From positions 82,439,010 through 82,503,009 of the forward strand of contig CM055312.2 of the NCBI GenBank assembly GCA_029255685.2: a stretch of DNA of 64,000 nucleotides, written 5' to 3'. Source of the stretch: Silene conica. Taxonomy: Eukaryota; Streptophyta; Magnoliopsida; Caryophyllales; Caryophyllaceae. This document shows positions 15,893-28,326 of this stretch, in pieces. The number at the start of each line of letters is the position of its first letter. The stretch's first letter is position 1. The position numbers were made by a program, and so were the translations under genes. The notes beneath the pieces were generated by a model that worked only from the letters and a program-made list of their open reading frames with translations, ran no database searches and was not told the DNA's origin.

Positions 15893-18800
15893 TTATTTTG
15901 TCCTTCTCCTCCGAGTAATTTTCTTTACAGGTTCAGCTCCATTAGAAGCCTCAATAGGTTCGGGTTTTTGCTGAGGGTTACTGTTACCAGAAGGTTCAGC
16001 TTCTTCCCCAATTCCACCGTTAACAATGGTTTCGGATGGTTGTTTAACTACTTTTTTAGCAGTAGTTCTGGGTTTTCTCTTGGGCTGACTGATAACAACG
16101 GTATCGTCTCCTTCATTAGGTGACTCATTGTTCACAACAGTTTTTGAGGAATTTGCTTGAGCCCTCAACCGCAAAATTTCACCCTTTGTAGACGCTAAAT
16201 CTTCTTCCAGCTTTCTAGCTCTCTTCTCCCAGCTCTCCCTCTCACTTCCTAGCCTCATGACTAAACTATGTGCATCTTCAAGGTTTTCCCGGGCCTCTCG
16301 GGTCAATTGCTTTTCTTTTTCCAAAGAATTTAAGAGCAATTCCTTCTCTTCTTCAAGTGTGGAAATTCGAGATTTAGACATCTCAAGCTCCTTAGAAAGA
16401 ATCAATGTTGTTTTGTTCATCTCATCAAGGGATTTGGTAGCCCCTTCAAGATCTGTTTCAAGAATTTTCCGGGTTTCTTTGTCGTTCAATATATCCTTCT
16501 CCAAACCCTGTAATTCATTATTCAACGCGGCAACCAAATTTCTTTCCTCTTTCAGATCTCTGGTAAGACTTTCCGTCTTCTTGTAAACCTCAAGTAATTC
16601 CTTCTGTAGGTTGTCATAACTCTCAGATTTTGCTGCAAATTCACTGGATTTTTCTAGAAGTTCGTCTTTACAATTGTTTAGTACTTCCTTTACAGAACTT
16701 AGCTCCACAGTTAATGTACCAATATTATCTTTTGCCTCACTCAACTTCTTCTCCATCGAAGATCTAGTTTCTGATAAATGAGCCTTTAATTCAGAGAGTT
16801 CAGCCTCAAGTTTTGAGGAAACTCCTTTAGATTCGACTAAAAGCCCTTGTAGTTTACTCGCCTCATTCTGTGATACCCCAAGTTCCTCTGTTTTCAATAG
16901 GAGCTCGTCATTCAAATTTTGCACTCTTTCGGCTTCTAGATTGAGCATCTTCTGTATAATGTCCCTACTTTTTGATAATTCATCTATCTCGGCTTCCTTA
17001 TCTTTAACTTTATCCACAGCTATTTCAAACCTTCCCTTCAGATCTAACAGTTCTTGCTCTCTCTCTTGAAGGAGTTTTGTATCAGCTGCTGCTTTCTTCT
17101 TGGAAGATGACCTGAAATCATCGTACTCATTCTGAAGAGTCTCGAGTTTAATCGTCAAATTTTCTCGCTCAACCATCAATGAATTTATTCTATCATTTAA
17201 ACCTTCTAAGATACCGTTCTTCTGCTCTAATTCTTTTTGGGCATTCAAAAAATCTCTTTTCAAACTCGAAATCGCTGAATTAAGTCCATCAAGCTCATCC
17301 ATGTTTTTTTTATAGGAGGAATTCAAATTACTCAAGTCAGAATCCTTTTGGGCAAGTTCAGAGCTAAGACGTGTTACAACTTCTTCTTTCTCCTTTAATT
17401 CTGAGCTCAAAAAGTTTACCCTTTCTTTCAAGACAGCAATCGAGCTATCCTTCTCCTTTAGTATCCCTTCAAGTGCCCCTTTCTCCATTATAGAATTTCC
17501 AAGTTCCTTCTCGAGACTTTCAATGTCACCTCGAAGCCGTTCTATATTCTTTTTTTCACTTTGTAATTCTCGACCAAGGCCGGTAATAGTACTGTTTGCC
17601 GACTCTAAACGAGTAACCATGGACAGCTGTTCTTCCTTGGCCTTACTAAGCAGCTTGTTCTGTTCTTCTTGTAGATTCGATGATATCGACTGAAAGTTCT
17701 TCTCCATGGAAACAATGATGGCATCCTTTCCCTTTAGTTGGGACTTCAGCTGCAGGTTCCAAACAAACATTATGATGTAACAGTCCGCGACGTAAAACAC
17801 CCAATCATGTTTTGTAAAAGGTATAGTATCTATGAAAGCTAAAACAGACACTAGAAAGGCACGGGACAACTTTCTCGATGCAAATCAATTCCATGCATAA
17901 TGATGGTCTCCAACCAAGTTATATGAAAAGACTCCAGTAGTATGAAACTATGAACTGTGGTAGACTCTATAACGGAAAGTAGCAAAGCAATGTTGTAGAT
18001 TTTGCCCACATTTCATGCACTTGGAAAATAATGAAACGATACTAAACTACATTTGGGTTCATTGGCAAAATTGCACTGTCAAATATAGGGGCATCATAAA
18101 TTCATAATGCCACTGCAGAATATTCTATCGCCGCAGTTATTGGGTAAGGTAATTTTGTTATTTTATATTTTTATGTGGCTTTCTCGTGCATTAGGTCCGG
18201 TGGAATTAGCACTGACCCAAATATAAGGTACAGATGACTACATGAGTGAAGCACAATTGACAATTTTGTGTGACAAAATCAAAATATCCACACTACCTAC
18301 CTACATTTCATTTTTCTATTTCCCGATGTAGTCAAATAGTCACTATATTCACTGGCTTGGAATGTAATGGACAAAGCAATGATTCACTAAACTGATTGAA
18401 TTTCTTATAATATACTCAATACAAGTAGCATTCCATCGATGTGATTTCCACCAGCAATTTCCACTATGCATCACATGGAAACAGCCCTTCTAGTTTCTGC
18501 ATTATCAACTGACTCAACTCTAGGTAAGTACATTTCACCCACTACCCCAATACGCAGGAGCCTTGCATTCTTGTAATGAGGTAGTGGTGTTTTTAACTAG
18601 CTACAGCCTGCAGGATTCTTAACATATTTGATCTCTATTACCCAATTCTAAGCTTATCTAGCAGATATCCAACTAAATCCAACTATAACTCTGTTTGTTT
18701 CGATGGGTTTGTCACTGACTTTTAGTGCTTACTGCTTACATTGCATTTTGAGTTGGCCGGTGTGTTCTAGGTTTATGGGACAAGAAGAATCAGGAAATGG

Positions 18801-21800
18801 GCAATGTTCAATTCAAGCGACAGAAATATCACTTTTGTCGAACATCGAATAAATTAAATCATCTTTCTATTTTTAAAAAGGGGATTTCCTATGTAAGACA
18901 CTCAAGACAGTCGAGGAAAAAGGTTGAATCTATTTCTGCTCACTTTACGAAACAAAGTGGGAACATGTAAAAGTGAAATATTAACAAGGGTGATATTTAC
19001 TTTTTTAAACAAAATTCTATTCCATAGTTCTGGTGACTTGAAAAGTAAAAACTTAAATGATTGGCACACTACAAGTCTACAATAGGGTAGATAAATATTG
19101 GTTAAGACAGTTAGACGATACAAATGGGACAGTGGGAATGAAGGGAATACCTACTGCTCTTTGAGACAATAAAAAGAACCGCCAGAAGAAATTTTTACAA
19201 AAGCTCAATAAGCATCTTTTGTGTATAGAAAGAAAGCAGATTGATGATTGCTTACAGATTCAATGACTGCCTCTGATGTTTCCTTGTCCTTTTGAGCCAA
19301 TGAATAAAGTGCAGCAAGCACTCCAGCACCAAGAACTCCTATCGCGTTCAAAAGAGAGAGAATAGGATTTGATGGTGGACTTTTTTGACGGTTTTGCTGC
19401 CCATAATTTTTTCACTTCAGCAAATAAAATAACTAGACAAATATGCAGCAATAATCTGGGAAATTTGTATCACACTATCACTTAGTAAAGAAGTTGTATT
19501 CAAACCTCCTCCTGGTTCTCTTTTCCATTGCTTTCTTCCTTTTCTGCAACAAAGCGAAAGGATTAACCGTCACCTAAAAGGCCAAGCTCACTGTCTGAAT
19601 ATGAAGAACCAATGAACCATGAGGTGCATAATGGTCCTCGGAAAATGCAATATTCAATTATGAGTGGAAATTATATATCAGAGTATGCAAGAGATTCTCA
19701 GATAATAGAAACCTAGATGATCTAGTCAAATGCCACATGATTATTAAATGAATTGATGAAACAATTAGCTTTGACTTTACATAATATCAGAAGAAAATTA
19801 AAGTTTTTCAAGCTATAAGCAAACATATTTAGTTGTCTATTTTTATCCAAACCAGCTCAAAGACTCTAAGTTCTATTATACAAACATACTCTAAATTCTT
19901 AGTTTGAAAAGGCGCAAGGCGCACCAAGGCGTTAAACGAGTTTTGAAGTTGGCTAACATGTAAAAGAGTAATATTTAGGAATAGCAGGGAACATAAACAA
20001 ATAGTTAAACATCAAGAAGAAAAAGATATCGAATATGTGTACTAGCTATCCTCATGATAGGTGAGCCTTGTCTAAAAGGCACACCTAAAATGCACCGAGG
20101 CGTTTTGAGTAGTGCCTCATCCAGGGCGTGCTTTTTAAAACTTAATTGTCTACTTATCACCTATATGGAATGAACACTAAAGCATTAAGACTCTAAGTTC
20201 AATCATTGCTATTTTAATGGCTACTTGGTAATTAACTTTCGTAATTTATTTTTGCAGTACGATTTTTACTCATCTAGGTACTATTAACCCAAAAGTTTCC
20301 ATTTGATACCCTCGAGTTAAAACCAAGACTAAACCATGAACTCTCAATTACTAACCATTCACCTGTACAAAAAATAACCAATTTCTTCAATTGTTATGGA
20401 AATTTAACCACATAAAATGTAATTAATGTGTTAATCATAAACTATTGACAAAATTGTTGGTTTTTTTTCTATAACTTGGACAATATATCATTTTAGGGTT
20501 ACCTATATGAGTTAAATGCAAACCTCATTAATTAAACAAGAAAAAGAAGAAAACTTTCATCAAAGTTTGAGGTGATTCTGCTGGGACAAGAATATTCGCC
20601 GGCAGAATCGAATGCGCCATACCAGAGATGGGTTTGCCAGCGACAAAGAGGGGGCGGGAGTTCGGGTGGGTAGGGCAGTTGTGTGAGCAAGGGCGAGGAA
20701 GTGTGAGTGCAAACGGTGATGATATGCAAATCAATGTCGGCCGCAGTTGGGGGCTTCGGTCCACTTACCCGTGATGGATAGGGGTGGCCGGAGTTGCAAC
20801 TTTGCAAGCTGCGTTGATAGCGGTGAATTGAGGTTGGGAGAGAAGTAGAGCTAGGAGTTGAGATGAGAGAAATGAGAGGGGCAAAATTGTCAATAGTGTA
20901 CTATAATGAGCAAAATATGTGCTACAACAATCAACACCTTCCAAATCATAGCTACACTAATAAGTAATAACTGATCTGCCAAAAAAATCAAATTGAGAGA
21001 ACGGAACCAGAAAGAATGAAGTAGAGCAAGGCCTAGATTTCTCCATTGAATATGACAGGAATGACTTCAAGGTTATGTGGTCAGTGGTCACTAGTCAGTA
21101 CTCACATATAGTAACGAATAATCATGTGTCACAATTGCTCTTAGCTCTTAAAACTGATCAATCTTGCCAATTTTTTGATTTGATCACGGGGAAGGTTGAT
21201 TGTCTACAAAATAATGTTAAAAATTTGATATATTCCTTGACAGACAAGCAATGGAAAGTGTACATGACATAATCTGGATTTGCACGATAAAGCAAAGCTA
21301 AGCTACAAGTCTACAACAGCAGGGGACTTGGAAAAATTTGTCATGATTTTGATTTGGTGAATCCAAACTGGCATAGGTTTTGGCCGACGATGCCATTGTT
21401 TCACTCCAGTTAAATTTCTAAAGGTACACCTAATTCACCCCCTCCCCGGTTCCCCCTCTGAGGTGTTATTCGTCCTTAACTCTTCAGTTTCGTAATGGAA
21501 CTGGTTTGGGAATTGGGGATATACATACATTATCGGTTTGCGAATTTATCTGGGTGTAATATTCGGAACTTAGGATATTGCGAATAATGGTGGGATTCTC
21601 TTAAAGGGCAATGAAAGGCTTCTCTAACGATGCAATGAATTCCGACTACATCGCTACGCTTTAAATTAATTCCAACAAATATAAAACAATGAAAAAAAAA
21701 CAGTATCAAATTTGCAGTAGTATTACTATCAATCAGAGTACAAGTAAAGACAATCATCATCAGAAACCCACCAAATTCATAGCAATTAAAGTTACAATAA

Positions 21801-22196
21801 TCAACACCCAGTTCAATAAATCAAACTATAAACCAATTTATCAGTAAATAACCAAAAATAAATATAGGAATTACCAGAAGCAATGACTTGAAAAGTTTGG
21901 ATGTTCAAGGGTAAAAAGGGAAGAGCAGAGAAGCCGATAAAGATTAAAGCTCTTCTTTTGTCGAAATGAATCTCAGAGGGTCCCACTTGTTGTTGGTTCG
22001 AGGAAGCCATTGGAGAAATTGTAGAGGTTGAGTTATTCCTTCTTTTACCCTCCACATTACGAAGATGGTGGAAGAAGAGTGGTCGAGAAGTGAGGGGTAA
22101 AAATGGAAAAGAAGAAGGAGGAGGAGGAGGAGGAGGAAGAAGATGAAGAGGAAGCAAGTGATGAAGTGGAGGAGAGTGAAGGAAGCAGGAACTCAT
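15893..22196 (-). CDS. MFP1: MFP1, plastid MAR-binding filament-like coiled-coil protein
   Basis: Four coding exons on the minus strand: 21875-22196, 19506-19543, 19256-19396 and 15893-17749. Each has GT/AG borders and the phases close to 785 codons plus stop. Exon 1 gives a Pro/Ser/Leu-rich transit peptide (residues ~1-60, with a poly-Pro run), then KRRALIFIGFSALPF. Exon 2 is a 38-bp acidic mini-exon. Exon 3 encodes a membrane segment, NAIGVLGAGVLAALYSLA. Exon 4 is one continuous coiled coil (about 500 residues) and a basic tail ending KKITRRRRTK. Order and motifs (SLDEMNKTTLILSKELE, ENLEDAHSLVMRLGSERE) match MFP1, which in Arabidopsis is about 726 aa. The family is known as thylakoid-associated, DNA-binding and involved in placing starch-granule initiation. 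Intron 1 (2.3 kb) and intron 3 (1.5 kb) are long. The reading frame above 17749 is intron read-through, not coding. Confidence 0.93.
20530..20900. other. GC-rich patch in MFP1 intron 1, origin unknown
   Basis: Inside the AT-rich first intron of MFP1 lies a 370-bp GC-rich block with two overlapping minus-strand frames (78 and 91 codons) that I do not recognise. It could be a fragment of another gene or of a repeat. Nothing supports it as part of MFP1. Confidence 0.3.
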
Positions 22197-22394
22197 TTCT
22201 GTGTGTCTGTATTCAACTCTGTGTGTCTTCCAATCTGATTTCCGCAGATAATAAACACCATCACTTTCTCATGCGTTGGCGAATCATATTCATAACTAGC
22301 TTATCGAACTACATCCAAAACTTTCGGTTTTGTAAGAATTCGGGTCGGGCTATTTCCGGAATATTTTTAAATTAACTACTATCAAATTATTTAT

Positions 22395-22414
22395 TTATAT
22401 ATATATATATATAT
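22395..22414 (-). promoter_or_regulatory. (TA)n tract, possible MFP1 TATA region
   Basis: A (TA)n run lies about 200 bp upstream of the MFP1 start codon and would read as a TATA-like element on the minus strand. Position is the only support. Confidence 0.35.
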
Positions 22415-22656
22415 GTAATAGTTAAGGATTTAAGGTATATTAACAAATATACGGGCCGGGTTATATTGGGATATGTCAAATCCGGTTGTCCGGGTCTTAA
22501 GTTAGGATGTCAAGCCAGGTAATTTGAATCAGACTATTAGGTTGGATCAACTTTGTTAGGTTACTTGATGCCCTTATTTAGTCAATCATTGAGGTTAATA
22601 GTGTGGGGTAATTAAGTAAAATTATGTGTAAACTAATAATTTAGACCAAGTATAAC

Positions 22657-23982
22657 CAGCGGCGGGCAAAGGTTTATATGATAGGGGTGCACGTTTTAAC
22701 AGAGTCGATAAAGCTGAAGCAACAAAGCAAACTCATCGGTCAAATTGGAATATCCTAAACCTTTAAAAACCAAACTTGGGTGTTAATGTTCCAGGAACAG
22801 TAACACTTAGAACAAAAAATTGATTTGAAATATAAAAAACAAAATTCAAACTGAAATGAAAATAATTAACCTAATTTTTTTATTGATTTAAGATTATTTA
22901 AACTTTTCGATCACTTTACCGAGAAAAATATCATATATTTCGCCATTATTTGTTGAATACCCAAAAATTGACTTTTATGGAAGATTTCAAAATGACTTCA
23001 TATTTCCATCAATCTAAAATAAAACATAATAGACATAGTTTTTTTATATAAAATGTAAGTATAATTTACCTAGTTTATCTGAAATTTGGAAAACCGTGTG
23101 AAATTAGGGTTTACAATGTCAAATTTTGGAATTAAGTTATATATAAGTTGAACAAAAACTAAACATTTAGAATAAATAATTACTCCAATAATAGTTAAAA
23201 TATACTCCCTCTTATTCATCATTTTCTTCACTATTTTCTTATATGGATTTTTCGGGTTTTCTTCCTTTTTTTTATTTTGGAAACTCTTACTCTTATTTTA
23301 TTCATCCCTCTCAATACTCTAATAATAGATAAAATATACTCTCTCTTATTCATCATTTTATTCTCTATTTCCTTATACGGATTATTCGGGTTTTCTTTCC
23401 TTTTTTATTTTGAAAACTTTTACTCTATTTTATTCATTCATCTCTCATATCACAAAACCCTACTCAAGTTTTTTACTCTTATTTTATTCATTATTTTAAT
23501 ATTTGTGGCCACAATAATTCATTATTTTAACTCATAATTATCAATCCCTCTTTCTTATTCCAAACCACGCCCAACTCTTTTATTCATATTTTATTCCTCT
23601 CTTTAAGTATTGTGTCCACCAACAAAGAGAAGAAGAAAAATAGGACGGAGTACAATATATAATATATAAATTACAAAATTAAGAATAGAGGATTTAAAAA
23701 TGAGGTGTCAATAACATCACACGTGCATCAGTGCACGAGTCTTGCAGACATGGAGTAAGAAAAAACATGGGTTAGGGGAAAGAGTGGGAATGTAGGTTTT
23801 CGAACCCGCGCCCTCTTGATCACATATACTTCGTATAAGTTTTATCGACTAGGGCAAAACTTGCGTAGTGAGATTATTAACGTGCAAATATTATAAACAA
23901 TTTTGTTTACGTTATTTAAAAAACAATCAAAATTTGAGGGTGCGTGTACATAGGGGTTATGCGCACCCCCGCTCTGCCATTG
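22657..23982. mobile_element. Non-autonomous hAT element with 8-bp TSD
   Basis: The direct repeat AGTATAAC occurs at 22649-22656 and 23983-23990. Between them the element begins CAGCGGCGGGCA and ends GCTCTGCCATTG. The reverse complement of the right end starts CAATGGCAGAGCGG, the usual hAT-type CA-N-N-GGC form. Subterminal GGGGTGC(A/G)CG motifs are inverted at both ends. It is 1,326 bp with no transposase, and it contains the Stowaway-like element below. Confidence 0.85.
23203..23652. mobile_element. Stowaway-like element with an internal 134-bp duplication
   Basis: It starts TACTCCCTCTTATTCATC and ends ATAGGACGGAGTA. A stretch starting TATACTCCCTCTTATTCATC at 23201 recurs, diverged, at 23335 (period 134 bp), so the left terminus is duplicated in tandem. 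It is nested in the hAT element. Confidence 0.55.
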
Positions 23983-23990
23983 AGTATAAC

Positions 23991-26823
23991 ACCATTTTCA
24001 AAACTTATACCTAATATAACTTTTTAAAAACGTATACCTAAAATCTTAATTTCTTCCAACTTAATATCAAATGTAAAAAGAAAACTTGAATAATAAACTG
24101 CTATACCCTTTTTAATTAACCCAAGTACCCTTTCTCCACCACATTCACTCATCAACCTTAATCATCATCATATGCATTCCATCATCATCAATCTGATCAA
24201 CCTCTCTTTCACCGACGACGCCATCAATGTCGATGTTGTCGGCCTTGTCGCCCACTTGTCCTCCCTCTTAAAGCCACTACCTCTAAAACCCACCACACTA
24301 ATAGTTTCCTAAACCTAGAACACATACATTTACCCTATCATTTTGTCTCATCGTCGGCACCGCCATCTCACACCACTTTGTGCCCTGTCAAGCAGCTTAT
24401 CCAAAGCTTTAAACACCAATATCTAACCCAAAAAAACCTTTTTACTCAGAAAAATCACTTCCCTTACCATAAAAACCATTAGTATTTTTTAGCGTGGAGG
24501 AGAAGATTTTAGTGGCAGTGAAGGGTTTTCTTTGCATTGGTGAGAGTGTTGTAACTTGTAAGGGTTTCGATGTTAATTGGGTTAGATTTGGGATTGAGCA
24601 TCCTTACCTTTTGTATAGTTGTTAGCTTGACTTAAGCCTCACAAATTCATAATTCATTTGTTCCCTTTTTACCCATGTCTTTTATCCTTACTTTTACCCA
24701 TTTTGGCTTCTTGTTCATGCTTACATATGATTGTTTTTGCTTGTAGTTTTGAAATGTTTACCATATTAGCTAGATTGTAGGCACATTTTTATAAGTCGAG
24801 GATAGATAGGGGTTTTTCAGACAAATATCCATTTACATATAAAAAAGTTGAGTGCATCGTGAGAGTCCATAATCAAAAGATCATGCAAAAGCTCAAAGTT
24901 TCATTAAAAAAAATTTGTGTTAAGCCGTCATGTAACTATCATCCATGTTTGCACTATTCTATTTGTCTATGTTGTTTCGGGTTTTGAATCATTATGCTTA
25001 GCTTATGTTTGGATATTACATTTGATGGGATATGGTTTCGTGCTTAGGGACAAATAAGAGTTTACCTTGTGGGAGTTTGATAAGTGCATATTTTATATAC
25101 TTTAATTTATCTCCTCATTTTAGCTCGGATTTTATTGCTTTTTACACTTTAACTAGTGTTTTCTTGAGCTAATGTCACTTTCTAGTTACTTTGTTCGTTT
25201 TTGTTTTATTTTGTAGGAATATACGTTTTAGAGGCTTTTTCCTATCACATTTGCAACGTGGCTAGAAGTGAAAGTTAGTTAGACTAACGGAAGAGATCAT
25301 AGGGCCAAGTATGAAGAAATGAGAAATGTGAATGCAAATTTAATCTAAGAATCAAGTTCAAATGCAAATGTCCATCACAAAAATATGAAACATTAGATGT
25401 TTAATTCCTTAAGATGCTAGGGTTTAAGGTCTTTAAGCAGGTGATTAATCGAACAATTAATACCCCACATTGGATTCCTAAAGACATTTATGGAATAATT
25501 GAAGAAGGAAATCTGGAACACTACACCCCCGATCGGGGCTAGCAACCCCGATTGGGGTTGGATCCCTATAGCCACTTATGACTATTTCGTTTATCCTCCT
25601 ATTTTACTATTAATAAGAGGTGTTATGCAATACTTTTTATATACACTTTACATATTATTTCTTAGCTTAGTTTACATAATCTCTTATAAAATTCTCATAT
25701 AATTTAGTTTACATTTCAAGTCGTAAGCATTTTACATTTCCTTATATTCAAGCAATCTTTTGGTTCTAATTGTTCTTCCAATTCAAGTTTTAGTTCTTCA
25801 TAACAGATAATATATTCGTTCCAATTCTTTGTTGCGGCTATGCATTATGAACTATCTCATAATAGTTAATATATATTATACTAATGAGATATGTCGATAT
25901 CTAGACAATATCTCAACATCAAATTCACTATCGATGGTATCTTCACTCCATGTTACCTTCTTCTTCTTGCGATAAACCCGGAGAACTAAAGTTTGTTGTG
26001 GTTGATTTTGGGATTAAGTCAGTTCTAGGGTTTCAGTTTGGTTGATTCTCTAATTGGCGACGAAGTTGACGTAATTTTTGTCATTGTTGGACGAGCTAGG
26101 TGGCTAGCTAGTTTGTTGGCGGTTATCTGGTGTTTTGATGAGGGTAGCCGGCTGGGAAAGTAATGGTGACCGGTGTTGAGGTTGGTCGGAGGTGGCGATG
26201 GGAAATGAGGGAAGGGAGGAAAAAAATTAATTGGGGAAGAGAATGGAAAATGACAAGGGGAATAAGGTAAAAGTCGTATGTGAAAGAATAAAATCCGTAT
26301 TTGAAAAAACAAGTCCCATTTTTTATTCATCTTTATCATTAGGGACTTGCTTTTTCAATGCAGATTTTACTTTTTCACATACTGTTTTTACCACACTGTC
26401 CTTGTCATTCTATTATTCTTCACTCAATTGATTTTTTCTTTTTTTTTTCCTTCATCTCCTTAAACACTACGTGACTAACACCAACTAACCACCGACTCCG
26501 TTCACAACACCTGTGTCACCAACTTCGCCCCCTGCTTCGTAACCCCCATAATGAGAAATAAAAACTAAACAAGTCAAAAACACGAAAAAAAAAGAAAAAA
26601 AAGAGAGAGAAAGTGAACGACAACAATAATACGCATTACATGTAGGAAACAAAACAACAATAATAGTCAAAACATCCGACGAACGCCGACAATCCAGAAA
26701 CCCGATGAATGCTGAGAACCCAGAAGCCAATACCGACCACCCAGAGACGCCGACCACCACAATTAACCACCGTGCAAACCTAAAACGACCGCCAGCCACC
26801 GTGCCATCGTCCACCATCCACAA
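23991..26823. other. Gene-free region with a possible gypsy LTR piece
   Basis: AT-rich, no gene seen. From 25078 the sequence TGATAAGTGCATATTTTATA resembles the start of Athila-type (Ty3/gypsy) LTRs. The following ~850 bp has LTR-like T-rich composition, but I could not find the other end or a partner. A minus-strand 104-codon frame at 26025-26339 has no recognisable domain. Confidence 0.4.
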
Positions 26824-27249
26824 AACATAATGGGGGTTGCGAAAGGTCGTCGACGTTTTGCGAAAAATCGTCGACGTTTTTTTAAAAAAAGACAACTCTT
26901 GCCCTTTTTTTTCTCTCTCTCTCTCTCTCTCTACCTTTTATTCTCTGAAACAAAAACAACGTAAATTCCAAAAAAACGGTTTCAACATCGAACATCAACA
27001 TCATATAACGACAACGATTTAATGTCAAACGACGACAACGATTCATCGATAATAACTTAAATCTTAAATTTTTTTTTTTCAATTAATTTTTGTTGAATTA
27101 CATGTTTAAGTCTTATACTTGAAATTAGGTTGAATTAATCGTAGAAGGCATATAATAGACGATTTGAACTCAATCGAAATTTTGAATTAGACTTGAAAAC
27201 TGACCGTCCTAGCGTGGAATGGACGACAAAACTGGTCGTCCTAGAAAAC

Positions 27250-27453
27250 CATGCGTAGACGTATACTATTCACGTCCTGGCATGGTGTGGACGTGTACTA
27301 TTCACGTTCATACCATGCATGGACGTTAATCCTGGACGTCCATGCATGGTATGGACGTGAATAGTACACGTCCACACCATGCCAGGACGTGAATAGTACA
27401 CGTCCATGCATGGTTTGGACGTGTACTATTCACGTCCATACCATGCTAGGACG
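27250..27453. repeat. Palindromic GGACGTG/CACGTCC array
   Basis: Seven or more copies of a short module (GGACGTGTACTATTCACGTC, followed by ATACCATGC or GCATGGT) alternate in orientation, giving large cruciform-forming potential just inside the left end of the Mutator-like element. The right arm of the same element carries related CACGTCC repeats. Confidence 0.85.
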
Positions 27454-27610
27454 GCCAGTTTTCAAGTTATTGATTTGCATTGTAACCGTTGTGATTTCAA
27501 ATTTCAAAATGTTAACGTTGTACTATGACTTCTTATAAATACTGCTTTTCATGTTGATTGTAATCGCAAAAACCACAATCTCATTCACTACTAAAATCAA
27601 TACTTTTAAG

Positions 27611-28086
27611 ATGACTCTCACAAACGTGCAAAAAAAAACAGAGCCTATCAGCTAAGGATCGATCTTATAACTACGCAGTTCCCAGTGCTAGTTTCTCGCC
27701 TTGAACTAGTCATTCCGAGTGACACTGTCTGGGACCTGGTAGAACATCCTCCAATTGCCAACCTTTTTGGCATCCTAAACGGTAACCCCCTCTGCAGTCC
27801 GGTTGTTCCAGACGATGAAGTTACTGATGAGATTGTAACTGAGAAGATGTGGGAGTTCCACAAGTTAAGAAGCGATTTTCTTGTCTACATTGAGCGTATA
27901 CTAAACTTGATAGACTACGCAACACTATCTGATTTGTGTGCCGGTAGAGTGTTCAATCTAGATAATGTCCGTCTGCGCATTTTAATGTTTTATGATCATT
28001 ACGTGGCTAGTCAACCTAAATTAATTGAAGCTGGAGATTACGAAGGAGATCTGGATTCTTCATCTTCGTCATCCGAAGATAATTAA
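27611..28086 (+). pseudogene. Unknown acidic-tailed ORF of the Mutator-like element
   Basis: I do not recognise this protein. The open frame covers 27610-28086, but its only ATG (27611) is out of frame by one base. A nine-A homopolymer at 27630-27638 separates the two frames, so a single-base indel there, real or sequencing, would give about 158 codons starting MTLTNVQKK. The in-frame alternative is a GTG at 27685. The product is predicted helical (LVYIERILNLIDYATLSDLC) and ends in a Ser/Glu/Asp tail (SSSSSSEDN). It converges on the PMD gene in the same element. Confidence 0.5.
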
Positions 28087-28326
28087 GTATTGTAAACTTG
28101 TATTTGATGTTTGATGTGTTTTCGTTAATGTCTAATGTATTCTATGTTTTCATCAAATTTTAGTTACGATTTATGTTTTATGTGCTTTTGTTCATGTCCG
28201 ATGTAAGCTATGAGTTCTAATAAATATTAAAATATGCATAAAAAACTAATAAACTAATAAAGAAGTCACAAGAAAAATAAAATAGTCCGTACATAAGACA
28301 ACAAATAAAGTCCAAGCATAACAAAA
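28087..28326. other. Spacer between the two convergent genes
   Basis: About 240 bp of AT-rich sequence, probably the overlapping 3' ends of the two transposon genes. Confidence 0.4.

Noticed and set aside
17750..17869. N-terminal extension of the large MFP1 exon
   Set aside because: A CTGCAG acceptor at 17750-17755 and the exact fit of exon 3 (ending ES) to LKSQLKGKD show it is intron sequence.
19895..20145. GGCGCAAGGCGCACC / GGCGTGC motifs in MFP1 intron 1 as a MITE
   Set aside because: The ends match too weakly in inverted orientation and I found no target duplication.
22103..22375. Plus-strand Glu-rich frame
   Set aside because: Antisense shadow of the poly-proline start of MFP1.
27250..27453. 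CRISPR-like array
   Set aside because: Repeats alternate in orientation, there are no unique spacers, and this is plant nuclear DNA.
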